Positions 40,600 to 51,236 of a stretch of 64,000 nt of DNA are shown here, one piece after another. The DNA is from Alloascoidea africana. Taxonomy: Eukaryota > Ascomycota > Alloascoideomycetes > Alloascoideales > Alloascoideaceae. The notes beneath the pieces were generated by a model. The model saw nothing but the letters and a program-made list of their open reading frames with translations. It did not search any database and was not told where the DNA came from. The translations under genes were made by a program, and so were the position numbers. Positions within the stretch are counted from its first letter, which is position 1; each line of letters starts with the position of its first letter. The stretch is from positions 186,001-250,000 of the forward strand of contig JAKTTT010000028.1 in assembly GCA_030581615.1 (NCBI GenBank). Reading direction: 5' to 3'.

Positions 40600-42239
40600 C
40601 TATGAAACAGAAAGAGTAGAAGGGACTTGGATACTCAGAGACTCGTTTGTTTGACGTTCTTTTAACATTTTTTTTCTATCGCGCTTGCTTATCCGATAAA
40701 GTTCTCTCACGAAGCTCTTCCCCCAATAGGAACTCGTATACTTTGAAATGTACCTAAACAGCTTTGTATGATTTTCTCGTCTCTTCTTCTCCGGGGCCGT
40801 TATCGCCAAGAAAAGGGCGTTGCTGAGATCATCCGTATTCCACGGGTTGACAACAAGGCTCCCGTTTAACGACTGGGCGGCGCCTGTGAATTCACTGAGA
40901 ATCAATGTTCCGTGATTTTCTTGCTGACATGCAATATACTCGTAAGAAACCAGATTCATACCGTCCCTCGTTGATGAGACTAGGCAGACATCACTGATCG
41001 CGTAAAGTGCAATCAACTCGTGAAAATCCACAGACTTGTGTAAATAGTGTATAGGGGCAAACTCAACTGTTCCAAACTTGCCGTTGATCCTGCCAACCAG
41101 CTCATTCACGACAGATCTAAGATTTTGGTATTCCTCAACATCGCCTCTCGAAGGCACCGCGACTTGGACCAAGATTACTTTCCCAATGTACTCCGGGTGC
41201 TCAGTTAAAAAAACCTCAAACGCGTGTAGTTTCTGAGGGACACCTTTTATATAGTCGAGCCTGTCGACCCCAACAACGACTTTTACGTCCTTGAACTTTT
41301 GTTTCAGCTGGCTTATCCGATTGACGACTTTAGGAACTTTTAACCCTTCCACAAACTTTTCCACATCAATACCGATTGGGTAAGCGCTGACGATTATCTC
41401 TCTTCCCTCATACTCGACTCCATTCGGTAAGGTATGTGCAGATATGATTCTCGAAACGCTGGACAGGAAATGTCTCGCATAGTCGTAGGTGTGGAACCCT
41501 ATCAAATCGCAGCTCAAAACCCCGTCCAGAACCTCTTTTCTGACGGGCAATACCCGATAAATCTCCGAAGACGGGAATGGTGTATGCAAGAAAAAGCCGA
41601 TTTTGATATTGCTTTTTTGTGTTCCGATTTCTTCTCTTAGCATCCTCGGAAGCAGCATCAGGTGGTAGTCATGGATCCACACCATATCGTCATCTTCCAC
41701 CACGGCAGCCACTGCTCGAGCAAACTCTCTATTTGCTTCAGTGTAGGCATCCCAATAGGCTTCGTCAAAATCAATCTCTCCTGGATGGTAATGGAAAAGA
41801 GGCCACAGAATCCTAATGTAGTGTTAGTGTATCCATCTACGTGATTGGAACTTATTACCATACTTACGAATTGCTAAATCCATTGTAGTGTAAATCAGCA
41901 GTCTCGTCCGATAGAAATACTGGAATGCAACTGAACTTTGTATTCAAATCCCTTGAAACTTGTCCTTTTTCATCATCTGGGACTTCAAGACCTAAATGTG
42001 TGGTATTGAATGTTAGAAACCCATCCGGCCATCAGCAGTATTACCTCCACGTTTTTGCTCGGAAACGAGTGTAATTTACCTGGCCAGCCAAACCAATGGA
42101 AATGTGTCGATTTTTTAAGGCCTGAGAGAGCAGTCACCAGTCCACCTGAAGACATTGCGTATTGGTATTTCCCATCGGCACCTCTCTTAATCGTTACCGG
42201 GAGTCGGTTGGAGATGACAAGGACGTTTCCCTTGACCAT
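40600..42239 (-). CDS. TPS1: Trehalose-6-phosphate synthase catalytic subunit Tps1, three exons
   Basis: Exons are 42239-42080, 41991-41868 and 41812-40600, giving 498 residues, close to the yeast length. Introns are 88 and 55 bp, with donors GTAAAT and GTAAGT and CTAAC branches (TTTCTAAC, ACACTAAC). The joins rebuild the invariant FGWPG-LEVPDDEK and HYNGFSNS-ILWPLFHYHPG stretches. GT20 motifs include VSNRLPV, SGGLVTAL, VWIHDYHLMLLP, DRLDYIKG, and the sugar-nucleotide pocket DGMNLVSYEYIACQ. The enzyme makes trehalose-6-phosphate from UDP-glucose and glucose-6-phosphate, for stress tolerance and control of glycolytic entry. It ends only 25 bp from the THI6 stop codon (convergent). TPS1 has no introns in Saccharomyces. 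Confidence 0.96.
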
Positions 42240-42466
42240 TTTTCTGACTTTGTGTTGTTCTTTTTAAAAGTGATGTAGGTTGGAAGATTAAGATGGCGAT
42301 GGAAGTGTTGGAGAAGGAGCATGCAATTGAAACACTTTCTCATTATAATAATCATAATATTTATCATGCTATATACTGAAAACCAGCAGTTATCATAGCA
42401 TGACGAGTGGAATTTGGTTTTGGAGAAACAGGAATTTCCAGAACAACGTAAAGTGTTTTCGGAGAG

Positions 42467-43265
42467 TTATACCAGAATTCCATAGTACTCGGATTCCGGA
42501 TATTTCTTCTGTAACGCTTTCCACTGTACAATGAACCGATTTGAAATGGGAAGTAGTAAAAGCCCTGACAATGAAAGCCGGCCAGCACGGGCAAGCGATT
42601 CAACGTAGACTATTCGAGCATGAGAGAGGTAGAAGAACTTATCAAATAGGCATAGTTAGAAAAAAGAAAAAAAATGGGCCTGGTGCTTAGATCAATCTTA
42701 CCTTTAAAAGAAAAAACGAATAGCATACAGCAACGCTTGTCCCAGGCCCATTACAGAGAACAACATCGGTGTCTAGATGCTTTAGACATGTTGTGAAGCA
42801 GGAGGCTATACTCCCAAAGGTAGTGAAAATGCTCGAGATCCAACTTTGGCCCACCATTCTTGCCCTTTTCACCTCTATCAATTCATACTTTGGTTTATCC
42901 TCAGTAAGCGCCTTATCTTTTGTTTCAAGTGACACTGCTTTTGCGGCAGATGTGGAATCTCCTGTTGAGAAGAGATATATCCGTTTCGAGAATGTAGAGG
43001 TTTGATCTGGAGAAGTTTCTAGACTGGAAAGGAGCCGGATCATCTCACCGGTATGTCCACCTGATCCAAGAAGGATCATCAGCTTGGCATCTTTGACATG
43101 CTCAAGGCGAGTTTGGGTGTCTGGCGTGTCAGCTTTTTCCTGAAGTCCCGCTGACTGCGCAAGACGAGTATGTGGAGAGAGCGCTGGAAGAATTGAAACC
43201 AGCCGAAAGACAAGAACACTCGACACAAACAGGAAAAGCGCTGACAATAGTAAAAGCGGATACAT
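42467..43265 (-). CDS. ALG14: UDP-GlcNAc transferase membrane subunit Alg14, two exons
   Basis: Exons are 43265-42702 and 42637-42467, giving 244 residues. The 64 bp intron has donor GTAAGA, branch TTTCTAAC and acceptor ATAAG. An N-terminal membrane anchor (LLLLSALFLFVSSVLVF) is followed by the LGSGGHTGEM loop, the VLCNGPGTSV motif, and, across the splice, IVYVESLARAGRLSLSG and the terminal YYGILV. Alg14 tethers the catalytic Alg13 to the ER and forms the enzyme that adds the second GlcNAc to dolichol-PP-GlcNAc in N-glycan synthesis. The C-terminal exon is needed to complete the family signature, which supports the splice. Confidence 0.93.
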
Positions 43266-44169
43266 CTCTGTGCTTCTCTATAGAAGGTGAGAGTATCTAA
43301 ATCAAGACCGAAATTTTAAGAAACGCGATGTTGGAAAATGTCCAGTATGACGGAACGGATCAGACAGTTACCCGTCGAAGTCCCTTAATAATTGTATTTC
43401 TGTATTTGGATGACTGCATTGCATTTATTTCCTATTCTACGAAGATGCATATGTTATCTCAAGTAGATTAAGTTAACCACAATTCTCTTTTACTTTTGAG
43501 CAGTCACTGCGATTTCAATTCTCTAGCAATAGATTACTCTCTGGAATGAAAAGTATGATGGGTTTATAAAGTATGGAAGCGTATTATGAATAGAACTAGT
43601 GAGATAGATTCAGTTTTATTGTCGGTTGAGAATGCTTGGGGTATCATCTTCTCTTTCATTTTTCAGCAGCCTAAACTCTCTAATGTATTGTTAGTTATCC
43701 CAATGTCGTTACACCTTCTCCCGATGAAGCCAGCTTTTTTTGTCTCCTTTTTTTGTCTCCTTTTTTTGCCCTTTTGACCCATGGACTGATAAGAACAATT
43801 GCTACTTCAGTGAGGATAGAATCGAGAGAACAGTTATGTGTCTCAATTGTTTGTATCAATAATTGTAAAAAGTGCAAGTTACATGGTTAACTAAACGAAT
43901 TGTGGAGTTTTCCAAGGTTTCCCTTTTTGGGTGATACCTTGGGATAAACCTTATTGCTTTTGGAAGAATGTACAACGTTGAATGAGCCCAAGTAATTCTA
44001 ACTAGTCAGTGTATAATCAAGTGTCTACTCTAACATTTAAACGAGGATAGAAGAATAAAGAACTTTAACATTTTATTAAGACCTGGGCTAAATTAGCCTA
44101 TTACAAAGTCATATTAGGCTTTGTTCAAGACTATAGCAAAATGGTCCCTTAACGTTTAATAGACTGTCC

Positions 44170-45700
44170 TTCAATTGGTAAGATCGATAGGGAAGAACTC
44201 CGGAGAACGATTGAGTGAAAGACTGAAACAAAGAGTAGTAATGTTGTGAGGACATGGACCTGTATACTCTGGGACGATAATGGGCTTCACCGCAGGGTTC
44301 AAGGGAAGAAGGCATCGATATCTTAAAAGATTTAATAGGTTATTATTGGAAACGGAAAAACAGTGGGGGCATTTATTTTTCAGCAGGAGAACTTGAGACA
44401 CTTCACATGAGAATAAAGAAGACTCGAGAATGGTTCAAAGGTAACTGGGGGGAAATTATTGCCTGCTCAATTTTCAGATTTGAATACAATGAAACTCTTA
44501 GTGTTATTTTGTTATCAAGTTTAGAGTGTTTGAAACCACCCTCGGGGGTCCTTCAACAAGAATTGACTATGTTTGGAGAACAGAGCCTAAACAGTTTTGC
44601 GATAAGTTAATGGAAGGCATACTAACTGTAGTTTTGGGTTGGAACACCAGCACCATCCTCCAGATCTGACAATCGGCAATATAACTAACTTACTAGATGC
44701 TCAGAAGAAATATAGCATTGCAACTTCTCTGCCTCTTAAAGTGGAAATATCCCCTCTAATCCGGCAGAAATTCTTTGCCTGGATGCAAAAACCGAGCGGT
44801 GGTGGTTTGAAAAAAAAAGATTTCATAACCATGACAAATCTTCATTGTTGTCGTCCTAAACAATCTATACTCAATTGTAGTAAAAATAGGAAATCTATGC
44901 CTTTAGTAGGGTAATAAACAATGGACAAGTTTAATAAGATATGATTCTTCTTCATACGAATCATTACTTCCAGTGATCATAATCCGTAAAGTCTCCGACT
45001 AGTATATGCCCATGATGCTCTTAAATGTCTCATATGGCACATTACTTGGTATTGTAAATCAATTCAATACAAATAGCAGATAGTAAGAGTAAATTGAAAA
45101 TGGAAAAGTAACTTATTGGCTTGGCTTAAATAGAATCGCACTATTTTGTAGGGTCGTCAAGCCTCAGACGGGAAACCCTTACAATTTGGTCTTATTCCAC
45201 TACTGCTCATACTTTACATGAATGACATTCTCCAAAATGTATGAATAATAATTGCTTTCATTTATGACTATTTAAACGGGGGCATATCTACTTTCTAGGG
45301 GTATATTCGTTTACAACCTAAAAGCTTGTTAGATTCTGGCTGCAACAAGCAAAACAAATCAAGGATTTTTGCTTATGGGTCATCAGGTCCACGCCTTGTC
45401 AAGGGCGAAATCTCATCAAAGTTCTCTTTTTGAGAACACAGTTGACCGTCGTGAGTTGTGGTACATCATTTGGACCAAAGCAAAAATTCCTTTCTAATAA
45501 TATGCAAAAAATGAACTTACCTATTCTCAAATGTGAGTGTTGGAAGAGTTGGAAGAAAGAGGCATCAGACACAATTCCTAATCTTCATCCGTTGAAAATA
45601 ACGTTGGACATATGCTTGTCATTTTGGTTTGTTAATCATCATTTGCCTCATCCCGATCCAACAAGTTGAACGACTACTTCAATGGCAATAAGATGAAAAT
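44170..45700 (+). mobile_element. Decayed LINE-like non-LTR retrotransposon remnant
   Basis: Fragments in the plus orientation, in several frames, follow the order of an APE-type LINE. STRIDYVW at about 44553-44576 resembles the S-RIDYI motif near the end of the endonuclease. VKPQTGNPYNLVLF at 45159-45200 resembles the reverse transcriptase block RQG-PLSP-LF. IAFIYDY at 45251-45271 sits where F-ADD would be expected and is altered. A later stretch near 45600-45665 (FWFVNHHLPHPDP) recalls the region after the RT. Many stops separate the pieces, so the copy is old and dead. I see no poly-A tail or target-site duplication, so the limits are rough. Each motif is weak alone; the call rests on their order. 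Confidence 0.4.
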
Positions 45701-45812
45701 TAAAGAAACTGTAATACGTTAGAAAAACGGCTCGAGTTTACATTCCTCGTCCAACCCTGAAGATGTGCAAGAAAAGATGAGACAAATCAGAAATGCATGA
45801 ATGGTATTAAAA

Positions 45813-46834
45813 ATTGGTTGTCGACATCGGGAAGCCCGGATCCGACTCGTCATCTAGTTGTTCATCATCTAAAGCATCTTTTCTTTTGATCTCCAGTTCA
45901 TTTTCAGCTTTGTAGACATATCAAAACATACCATATATTCAAATTATAGGCTATAATATGTTCTATCACAAGATGGTGGGTATTGGGTATCTAAATTGAT
46001 AATTCTCCATCTGGTTAAAACATTACTCTTTAGCGAACCCATAGGAAAGTAAATCCGAGAATAAACAAAAAATCTGTAGCGTGGGTTTTCTAGGCCCACT
46101 AAAGCTTGTCACTCATTCTAATTCAGTGCCCAGTGCTATTTCTTCATGTTCCGTCTTCTTGGAATCCTTTTCAAGTATATTGTACACACCTAGGCATTCA
46201 AAGAGTTAGATCGAGACCAAGTAATCAAGATATAAAAATGAGTTTCAGAAGTCCTCTCCTTCAAAAGTGTAATCAGGAAGCGTTGCAGCAAAAAACATTT
46301 TCAACACAATTTGTTCAGCCAGTAATTCCAGCTTTGTTTTTAATAATCATCATAAAGATTTGAAGGTCAGGAGATAAGATTTAGTAGAAAATACATACCT
46401 TTTGTTTGGGTATTTGTATAGGATTGATTGAGTCTAAACCTCATACATATTTTGTTCTACCTACATGCCACTGGTTAGTAAACATCTCAATAATGTTATA
46501 TGGGCTTTGACAACGTAGAGATATGAAAAGAGACAAAGCGAGTAGAGGGAACAGAACTCAGGCATTATGCAATAAGGTTGTGATCATTCGTTCTCGTCAC
46601 ATACTCTAGTTTGAATTGGTTATTTTGGTCATCATAGAACAATTCCCTCGCAAAGATGATAAAATAGTAAAAAGATGCTAAAGCCCCCAAACTTAGATAA
46701 GATGAACAAGTCACTTACATTTAATGGCTTAAGGCGGCGAAAATTTGAAAAAAGTGGTATCTTAGGAACATGGAATTGAAGTGAAGAAGAGGAAAGCAAA
46801 TTTTTCCTCTCTTTTATACTACAAAAATCACGTG
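45813..46834 (-). other. Unresolved minus-strand unit: E-box, TATA box and several splice-type signals, no coherent ORF
   Basis: Reading the minus strand: TCACGTGA (around 46834-46829), TATAAAAG (around 46818-46811), a GTAAGT at 46718, then TTTACTAAC with TAG at 46461. Next come an ATG at 46443 opening MRFRLNQSYTNTQTK and ending at GTATGT (46398), an AAAG at 46332 before an open LELLAEQIVLKMFFAATL-type stretch, a CTAAC with CCTAG at 46191 before YNILEKDSKKTEHEE, and a last acidic stretch (IKRKDALDDEQLDDESD) ending near 45813. Each piece looks like exon material, but no combination I tried gives one reading frame. It could be a spliced non-coding RNA, a gene with an exon I missed, or a relic. 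Confidence 0.3.
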
Positions 46835-46939
46835 ATCTCGTGATAGGGCTCAGAAACATGATTTTTGTTCCAAAGGTGCACAATTGTGTAAAACATCATG
46901 TATTTTAAATCTCAATTGTTTAAACTAATCTATTTACTC

Positions 46940-47977
46940 TTACCGACTGCGTCTACTCTTATCTTCAGATTCTGGCTCTGCAGAATCAAAAGATACAGAT
47001 GGACTTGCTTTCTCTTTAAACGCATTAAGAAGGACGTAGTCGACAAGACTTCTTGTTCGTAATGAGGCCTCATTTGCAGTGGATATCAGTTGATCCAGCT
47101 TTTCTGGATCATCACTTAGAGGGCCTTCTGACCAGAATCCGCTAATTTCATTATTATGGTTGCACATGAACGAGACAAGGACCTGGCTATCCAATGGAGT
47201 CAACCTGGTAGCAGGGTTTGAAACAATATCAATTTGCTTTTTGTTGTAAGCCTGAGGCAGTATAGCTGCTGTGCTGGTAGTGACAATGTCTAGGCATTCA
47301 ATAGCAGCATCTACAAGAGCCACAGAGACGGCGTTCATGACGTGTGCTATTGTAGTGAAGAGGTTTTCGGACTGTGACATTACAGAAATGTAAATGTCAA
47401 TACTCGATTTCGAGTACGAGTCGAGGATAATCGATGGCAAAATTGAGTTTTGAACGTGGCTTGAAATCAACCTTTCCATGCTCGAAGGATGGCCTGGTTT
47501 CGAATCTGTTTGTAGCTTATCTTCTCTGTTTGTTGCATAAGGGAGGAGCTTGGTCTCAACGTTAAAAATTGCTTGATCTATAAAGACACCTCTTACTGGA
47601 CGAGGGCCAAAGCTAAGAAACAGAAACCAGATGTTAGTTAAGTTCATGTTTTGCAAAGACATTACAATATCAAAATGAGATCTGTTACTCACATTGAGCA
47701 CGAAACTATCACATCACCAGCTTCCAGATAAGATGATCCATTTGCATTTTTAATCAGCCCAGTTTTCAGATCTAGAAGCAATTTGGAAAATAATCGTTAG
47801 TAGAATACCATAAGAATCTTGCGGGTTGTGTTTTACCAGGGACATACACATTTTGCTAGCATCATTTTCACTAACGCGCTGCTGAGGAATAGATTCTCCC
47901 TCTGTATCGCTTTTCGCAAACTCAAGAGGCACCGCAGTAGGAGGGCCCAATAGCCTTCGTCGATCAATTACGTTCAT
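46940..47977 (-). CDS. MTR3: Exosome core subunit Mtr3 (RNase PH-like), three exons
   Basis: Exons are 47977-47848, 47771-47693 and 47612-46940, giving 293 residues. Introns are 76 and 80 bp; the first has donor GTATGT and a perfect TACTAAC branch, the second donor GTGAGT and branch ACTAAC. The N-terminus MNVIDRRRLLGPP is almost that of yeast Mtr3. The splices rebuild LKTGLIKNANGSSYLEAGDV and VSCSI-FGPRPVRGVF. Later text includes SSIDIYISVM and the VALVDAAIECLD helix. Mtr3 is a catalytically inert ring subunit of the RNA exosome, which processes and degrades RNA in nucleus and cytoplasm. It is somewhat longer than the yeast protein and has an acidic Ser-rich tail. Confidence 0.92.
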
Positions 47978-48507
47978 TATTGTTTGCGCCCTTGGACTTT
48001 AGAAGATGGTTTTTTAATCTTTTTTCCAATGAGCGCTTGAGCATGAGTACGGATTACCCGGATTGCAGTAAGGTGTCGCTGATGAGATTTTTGACCTTAG
48101 AGAAAGAAAGCTCATAAAGATGAGAGAATTGGACGATATAATCGACATATCAATATATTTAGCTATTATTTTGTAGAATTGTGATTGTTGACTCATTTTT
48201 GAAGCTACCCAGTAGAAAGGAATAGCTAGGTGAACGCATTGCTCCTCCAGTACGCTTAATACTCATGAAAGCAATATGTTACGTATTTCTTCAATCCCAG
48301 AAAACTATTCTGGACAATTAAGTTCCATTTGTACAGTCCTTGTGGCTACTTGTAATAGTATGTTTTATTAAGCGGCTTCTGTGTGTGAGACTCCGTTCTT
48401 GGATCTTCCCAATTTTTCACCACCCCCGAGATTCATCGCCAAAACCTTTTTTGCCCGCTTTTTTTGCCCTTACTATCAAGCCCACTCCCAGAACCAACAA
48501 CTACAGC
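47978..48507. other. Divergent promoter region MTR3/BUD32
   Basis: A 0.53 kb intergenic region. Open frames reaching in from BUD32 lack an ATG. I see no clear gene or element beyond AT-rich stretches. Confidence 0.4.
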
Positions 48508-49320
48508 ATGCTCGAGGATCTAATAGAAAAAGTTCGGGATCTACTCCCCAACATTCCTCTGGAGATGATTTCACAAGGGGCGGAGGCGATCGTCTTCACA
48601 ACCACGACCCATCCTTATCTGCCAACACCTTCCAACTCCGAGAAACGCTACATTGTCAAGTATAGACCCCCAAAGCCATATCGCCACCCTGTGCTGGATG
48701 CTCAACTGACCAAACACAGGACGTTGGCAGAAGCACGCGTACTCCATAAGCTGACAACATTGGGAGTCAGCGTGCCTGCTCTCATCTCTGTGGATCCTAA
48801 GAATGGAATTCTATGGATGGAATATACTATATCAAATACTAAATCTCCAACAGAAGATACAAATAAGGATTTTCCGGGAGGTATGTTGAAAGGGTATCTC
48901 TGGCAACGGGATCAAGAAGGCTCAACAAGCCTGTCTTCGACTGAAGAGGACTTGCTAGTCCAAGTAGGCAAAGAGATTGCGAAGCTGCATATAAACGACG
49001 TTATCCACGGAGATCTAACGACATCAAACATCCTCCTTAAGCGAACAGGAGATACCTTGGCTCCAGTTCTGATAGACTTTGGACTTGTGACCACCTCGGG
49101 TCTTCCCGAGGACAAAGCTGTGGACCTCTACGTTCTCGAACGAGCGCTCATTAGCACGCATCCAGTTAATGCAGCCATTTACAACGGCTGGATCCTACGT
49201 GGCTACGAGCAGAGGCACAATGACGAACGGGGCGGGAGCGAGAAACGCAAAGTGAAGGAGACTTTGAGGAGGTTAGAGGAGGTGAGACTACGGGGCCGGA
49301 AGAGAAGCATGGTTGGTTAA
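48508..49320 (+). CDS. BUD32: KEOPS/EKC complex kinase-ATPase Bud32
   Basis: This 270-residue atypical small kinase is the PRPK/Bud32 subunit of KEOPS. The complex makes the t6A modification on tRNAs that read ANN codons and also affects telomeres. The N-lobe motif ISQGAEAIVF replaces a glycine-rich loop. Catalytic HGDLTTSNILL lies near residue 167, and IDFGLV follows. The C-terminal VDLYVLERALISTHP and the final basic tail (RLRGRKRSM) are family features. The ATG at 48508 gives the standard N-terminus; the upstream extension has no ATG. It converges with the small two-exon gene, stop to stop about 46 bp. Confidence 0.94.
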   Translation: MLEDLIEKVRDLLPNIPLEMISQGAEAIVFTTTTHPYLPTPSNSEKRYIVKYRPPKPYRHPVLDAQLTKHRTLAEARVLHKLTTLGVSVPALISVDPKNGILWMEYTISNTKSPTEDTNKDFPGGMLKGYLWQRDQEGSTSLSSTEEDLLVQVGKEIAKLHINDVIHGDLTTSNILLKRTGDTLAPVLIDFGLVTTSGLPEDKAVDLYVLERALISTHPVNAAIYNGWILRGYEQRHNDERGGSEKRKVKETLRRLEEVRLRGRKRSMVG

Positions 49321-49366
49321 ATAGTGTGTTGTACAAGTCAAGATGTATATTGTGATAACTCTATCT

Positions 49367-49780
49367 CTATCTGTCTGTTGGCTTCTGTCTCTGTGGAGTC
49401 AGTATCTTGTCCATGTTGTCAAGATATCCAGGTGCAACTTTCCGGCTGACGTCGTTTTGCCACGTTTCGTAGGCGTTTACCCGTGTGTCTTCGACCGTCT
49501 GGATCGACTTTTGTATATACTGGGCCTCCTTAACCCACGCATCAATGTCCTCTCCAGTAACAGCAGGCTGTAGTTGTGTGTGGGAGAGAGAAGCGTAGCT
49601 GAAAGGCAACGTAGTGGCTCTGGGAGGGTTGTAGAAAGGGGAGATAAAGAGAGGAATCTGGGAGAGAATCGGATGGGACCGTGATCCACCAGTATCTATC
49701 ACGCATCATACAAAGTGGTTAGAAGAACGGTGTCACATTCATTACCAGGGAAAGAGCTTACGGTGCGTGGAAGAGTTCAT
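49367..49780 (-). CDS. Small two-exon gene of unknown function (115 residues)
   Basis: Exons are 49780-49762 (only 19 nt) and 49695-49367. The 66 bp intron has donor GTAAGC, branch TTCTAAC and acceptor GATAG, and the join keeps the frame. The N-terminal half is Ser/Pro-rich. The C-terminal half has a helical segment, GEDIDAWVKEAQYIQKSIQ, then VEDTRVNAYETW and VAPGYLDNMDKILTPQR, which looks like a conserved motif. There is no membrane segment. I do not recognise the family. A consistent intron plus well-formed C-terminal text make it likely to be real. Confidence 0.65.
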
Positions 49781-49845
49781 GGCGATAACCGTGATGAAGG
49801 AGAAGCTAGATTAATGGTGGTGGGTGTAGTGCACATGCTATGAAA

Positions 49846-51180
49846 CTACCGCGAGGACCTCGAAGCCCTGCCAATTTTCATCTTCAACCGCGCCCCCAGG
49901 CTCGAGCCCGAGGTTGAGCCCGTTTCCTCGTCTCCATCCAGCGTACCTCTGCTCTTCAGCTTGGCCTTGCCCTTAGCCTTGGCCTTGCTTTCCCTCCGCC
50001 GCTTCTTTTTATGCTTTTTCCACTCGTCTAGGGGTACCCAGTGCCGCCGCTGCTCTATCATGGTCAAAAGGGCATCATCGACTCCCTCATCATCTCTCGT
50101 ATCCAGAGCTACAAAGCCGTGGCCATATTTCGATGCAAAATTCTCTCCCTGCCGTATCAGCTCCTCGCTGGCCCTGTGATCGTTTACATGGGTGCACACT
50201 ATCGTTATCGGGGGTAAAATATCTGTGGACGTAATGCCAACCTCTGAACTGAGAGATTCTCCACTGCTCAGGTTCACAAGGTCCTCTAACGGTTCGTCTT
50301 TCTCTGACTCGCCTGTTTTTGTTTTCCTGTCAATCTGTTTTGAAACCTCCATTTGCTTTTCCTCTACCAAAATTTTCGCGCCCAGTCCATTTGTAATCTC
50401 CGTATTTGGGTCCGCAGCCGATTCCCACACGCTCTTCACGCCCTGTACCAGACTGTAAACATCGACTTCACCGTGCTTGTTCTTGTCTTCTTTGAACTCA
50501 AGGTATGATGCCCAGGCATCCCTAACCGAAGCGCGCATGTATTGCAATTCGAGCATCACAGAGAAAACTCGTTTGCCTTGTGTTGCATCATCTCTCGCCA
50601 GGGTTGGTATTTGGGACTCTTCTTGATCTGCGCGAACACACGAATAGACAAAAAAATAACCGTCGACATTGGAATCTAAAGGCCCGAGACCGCTAGCGAT
50701 TAGAAGTGGCACGGCGCTTATGTCAGATACAGGCCCACTGATCAAACCTTTCGTAAGATCTGTGTTCAGGGAGCGTGATAAAAAGGGAACCACATTATCT
50801 GGGCTGAACGGAACGGTATCGATCAGCTCGACCTGATAAACGTCTCCATTTTGTACTGCTTCATACTCCTCCTGCCGCCGCTGTATCGGAACTCGGCCCC
50901 ATCGTTCAAAGTCCACAACGTAGTCAAACAGCGATGAGCTTGACTGGAAGGTTGGGTAGTGCGTCTCCAGAAAACAGCCTGTTGAGAGCTTGTACACAAA
51001 TGCGGACTTGCCAGCCTTCGGAGCTCCCATGAGCACGAACCGGTAGGGACTGCCCTTGGTGCGCAAAGAGCTCATTGGTCTCGTCTCTCTCCTGTCGGAT
51101 GATTGTTCTGAAGCCCACGGATCGATCCAGCGGTGGAGAAATGGGTGGGTGGTAGAAATGCCGGCACCATGCCATGCCAT
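49846..51180 (-). CDS. Atypical Ras-like small GTPase with long insert and polybasic tail
   Basis: This 444-residue protein has a P-loop, GAPKAGKSAFV, preceded by YRFVLM. It has a switch-like THYPTFQSSSS and a strand VELIDTVPF in the position of the DxxG motif, which is altered to DTVP. The base-recognition motif NKxD appears replaced by CTHVND. A large acidic insert separates the core from the C-terminal part. The tail is strongly basic (KKHKKKRRRESKAKAKGK ... RLKMKIGRASRSS) and has no CAAX box. These changes suggest a degenerate or unusual GTPase held at membranes by charge. An internal ATG at 51075 (MSSLRTKGS) would start nearer the core and may be the true start, because the longer start lies only 57 bp after the upstream gene. 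Confidence 0.65.
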   Translation of the reverse strand: MAWHGAGISTTHPFLHRWIDPWASEQSSDRRETRPMSSLRTKGSPYRFVLMGAPKAGKSAFVYKLSTGCFLETHYPTFQSSSSLFDYVVDFERWGRVPIQRRQEEYEAVQNGDVYQVELIDTVPFSPDNVVPFLSRSLNTDLTKGLISGPVSDISAVPLLIASGLGPLDSNVDGYFFVYSCVRADQEESQIPTLARDDATQGKRVFSVMLELQYMRASVRDAWASYLEFKEDKNKHGEVDVYSLVQGVKSVWESAADPNTEITNGLGAKILVEEKQMEVSKQIDRKTKTGESEKDEPLEDLVNLSSGESLSSEVGITSTDILPPITIVCTHVNDHRASEELIRQGENFASKYGHGFVALDTRDDEGVDDALLTMIEQRRHWVPLDEWKKHKKKRRRESKAKAKGKAKLKSRGTLDGDEETGSTSGSSLGARLKMKIGRASRSSR

Positions 51181-51236
51181 ACAAAATAATAGGATGATTT
51201 GGCTTAGGTCCGCCTACTTTCCACCATCTTGGCGAA

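Larger units (their letters stand above)
43266..46939. other. Gene-poor region of 3.7 kb
   Basis: Lies between ALG14 and MTR3. It holds a decayed LINE-like element (about 44170-45700) and a promoter-plus-splice-signal unit on the minus strand (45813-46834), both listed separately. The first 0.9 kb, about 43266-44170, has no feature I can support. Confidence 0.5.

Noticed and set aside
40600-42239. The idea that this is a CUG-clade yeast that reads CTG as Ser or Ala
   Set aside because: Two CTG codons fall on invariant leucines of the Tps1 HLML motif, so CTG is leucine here.
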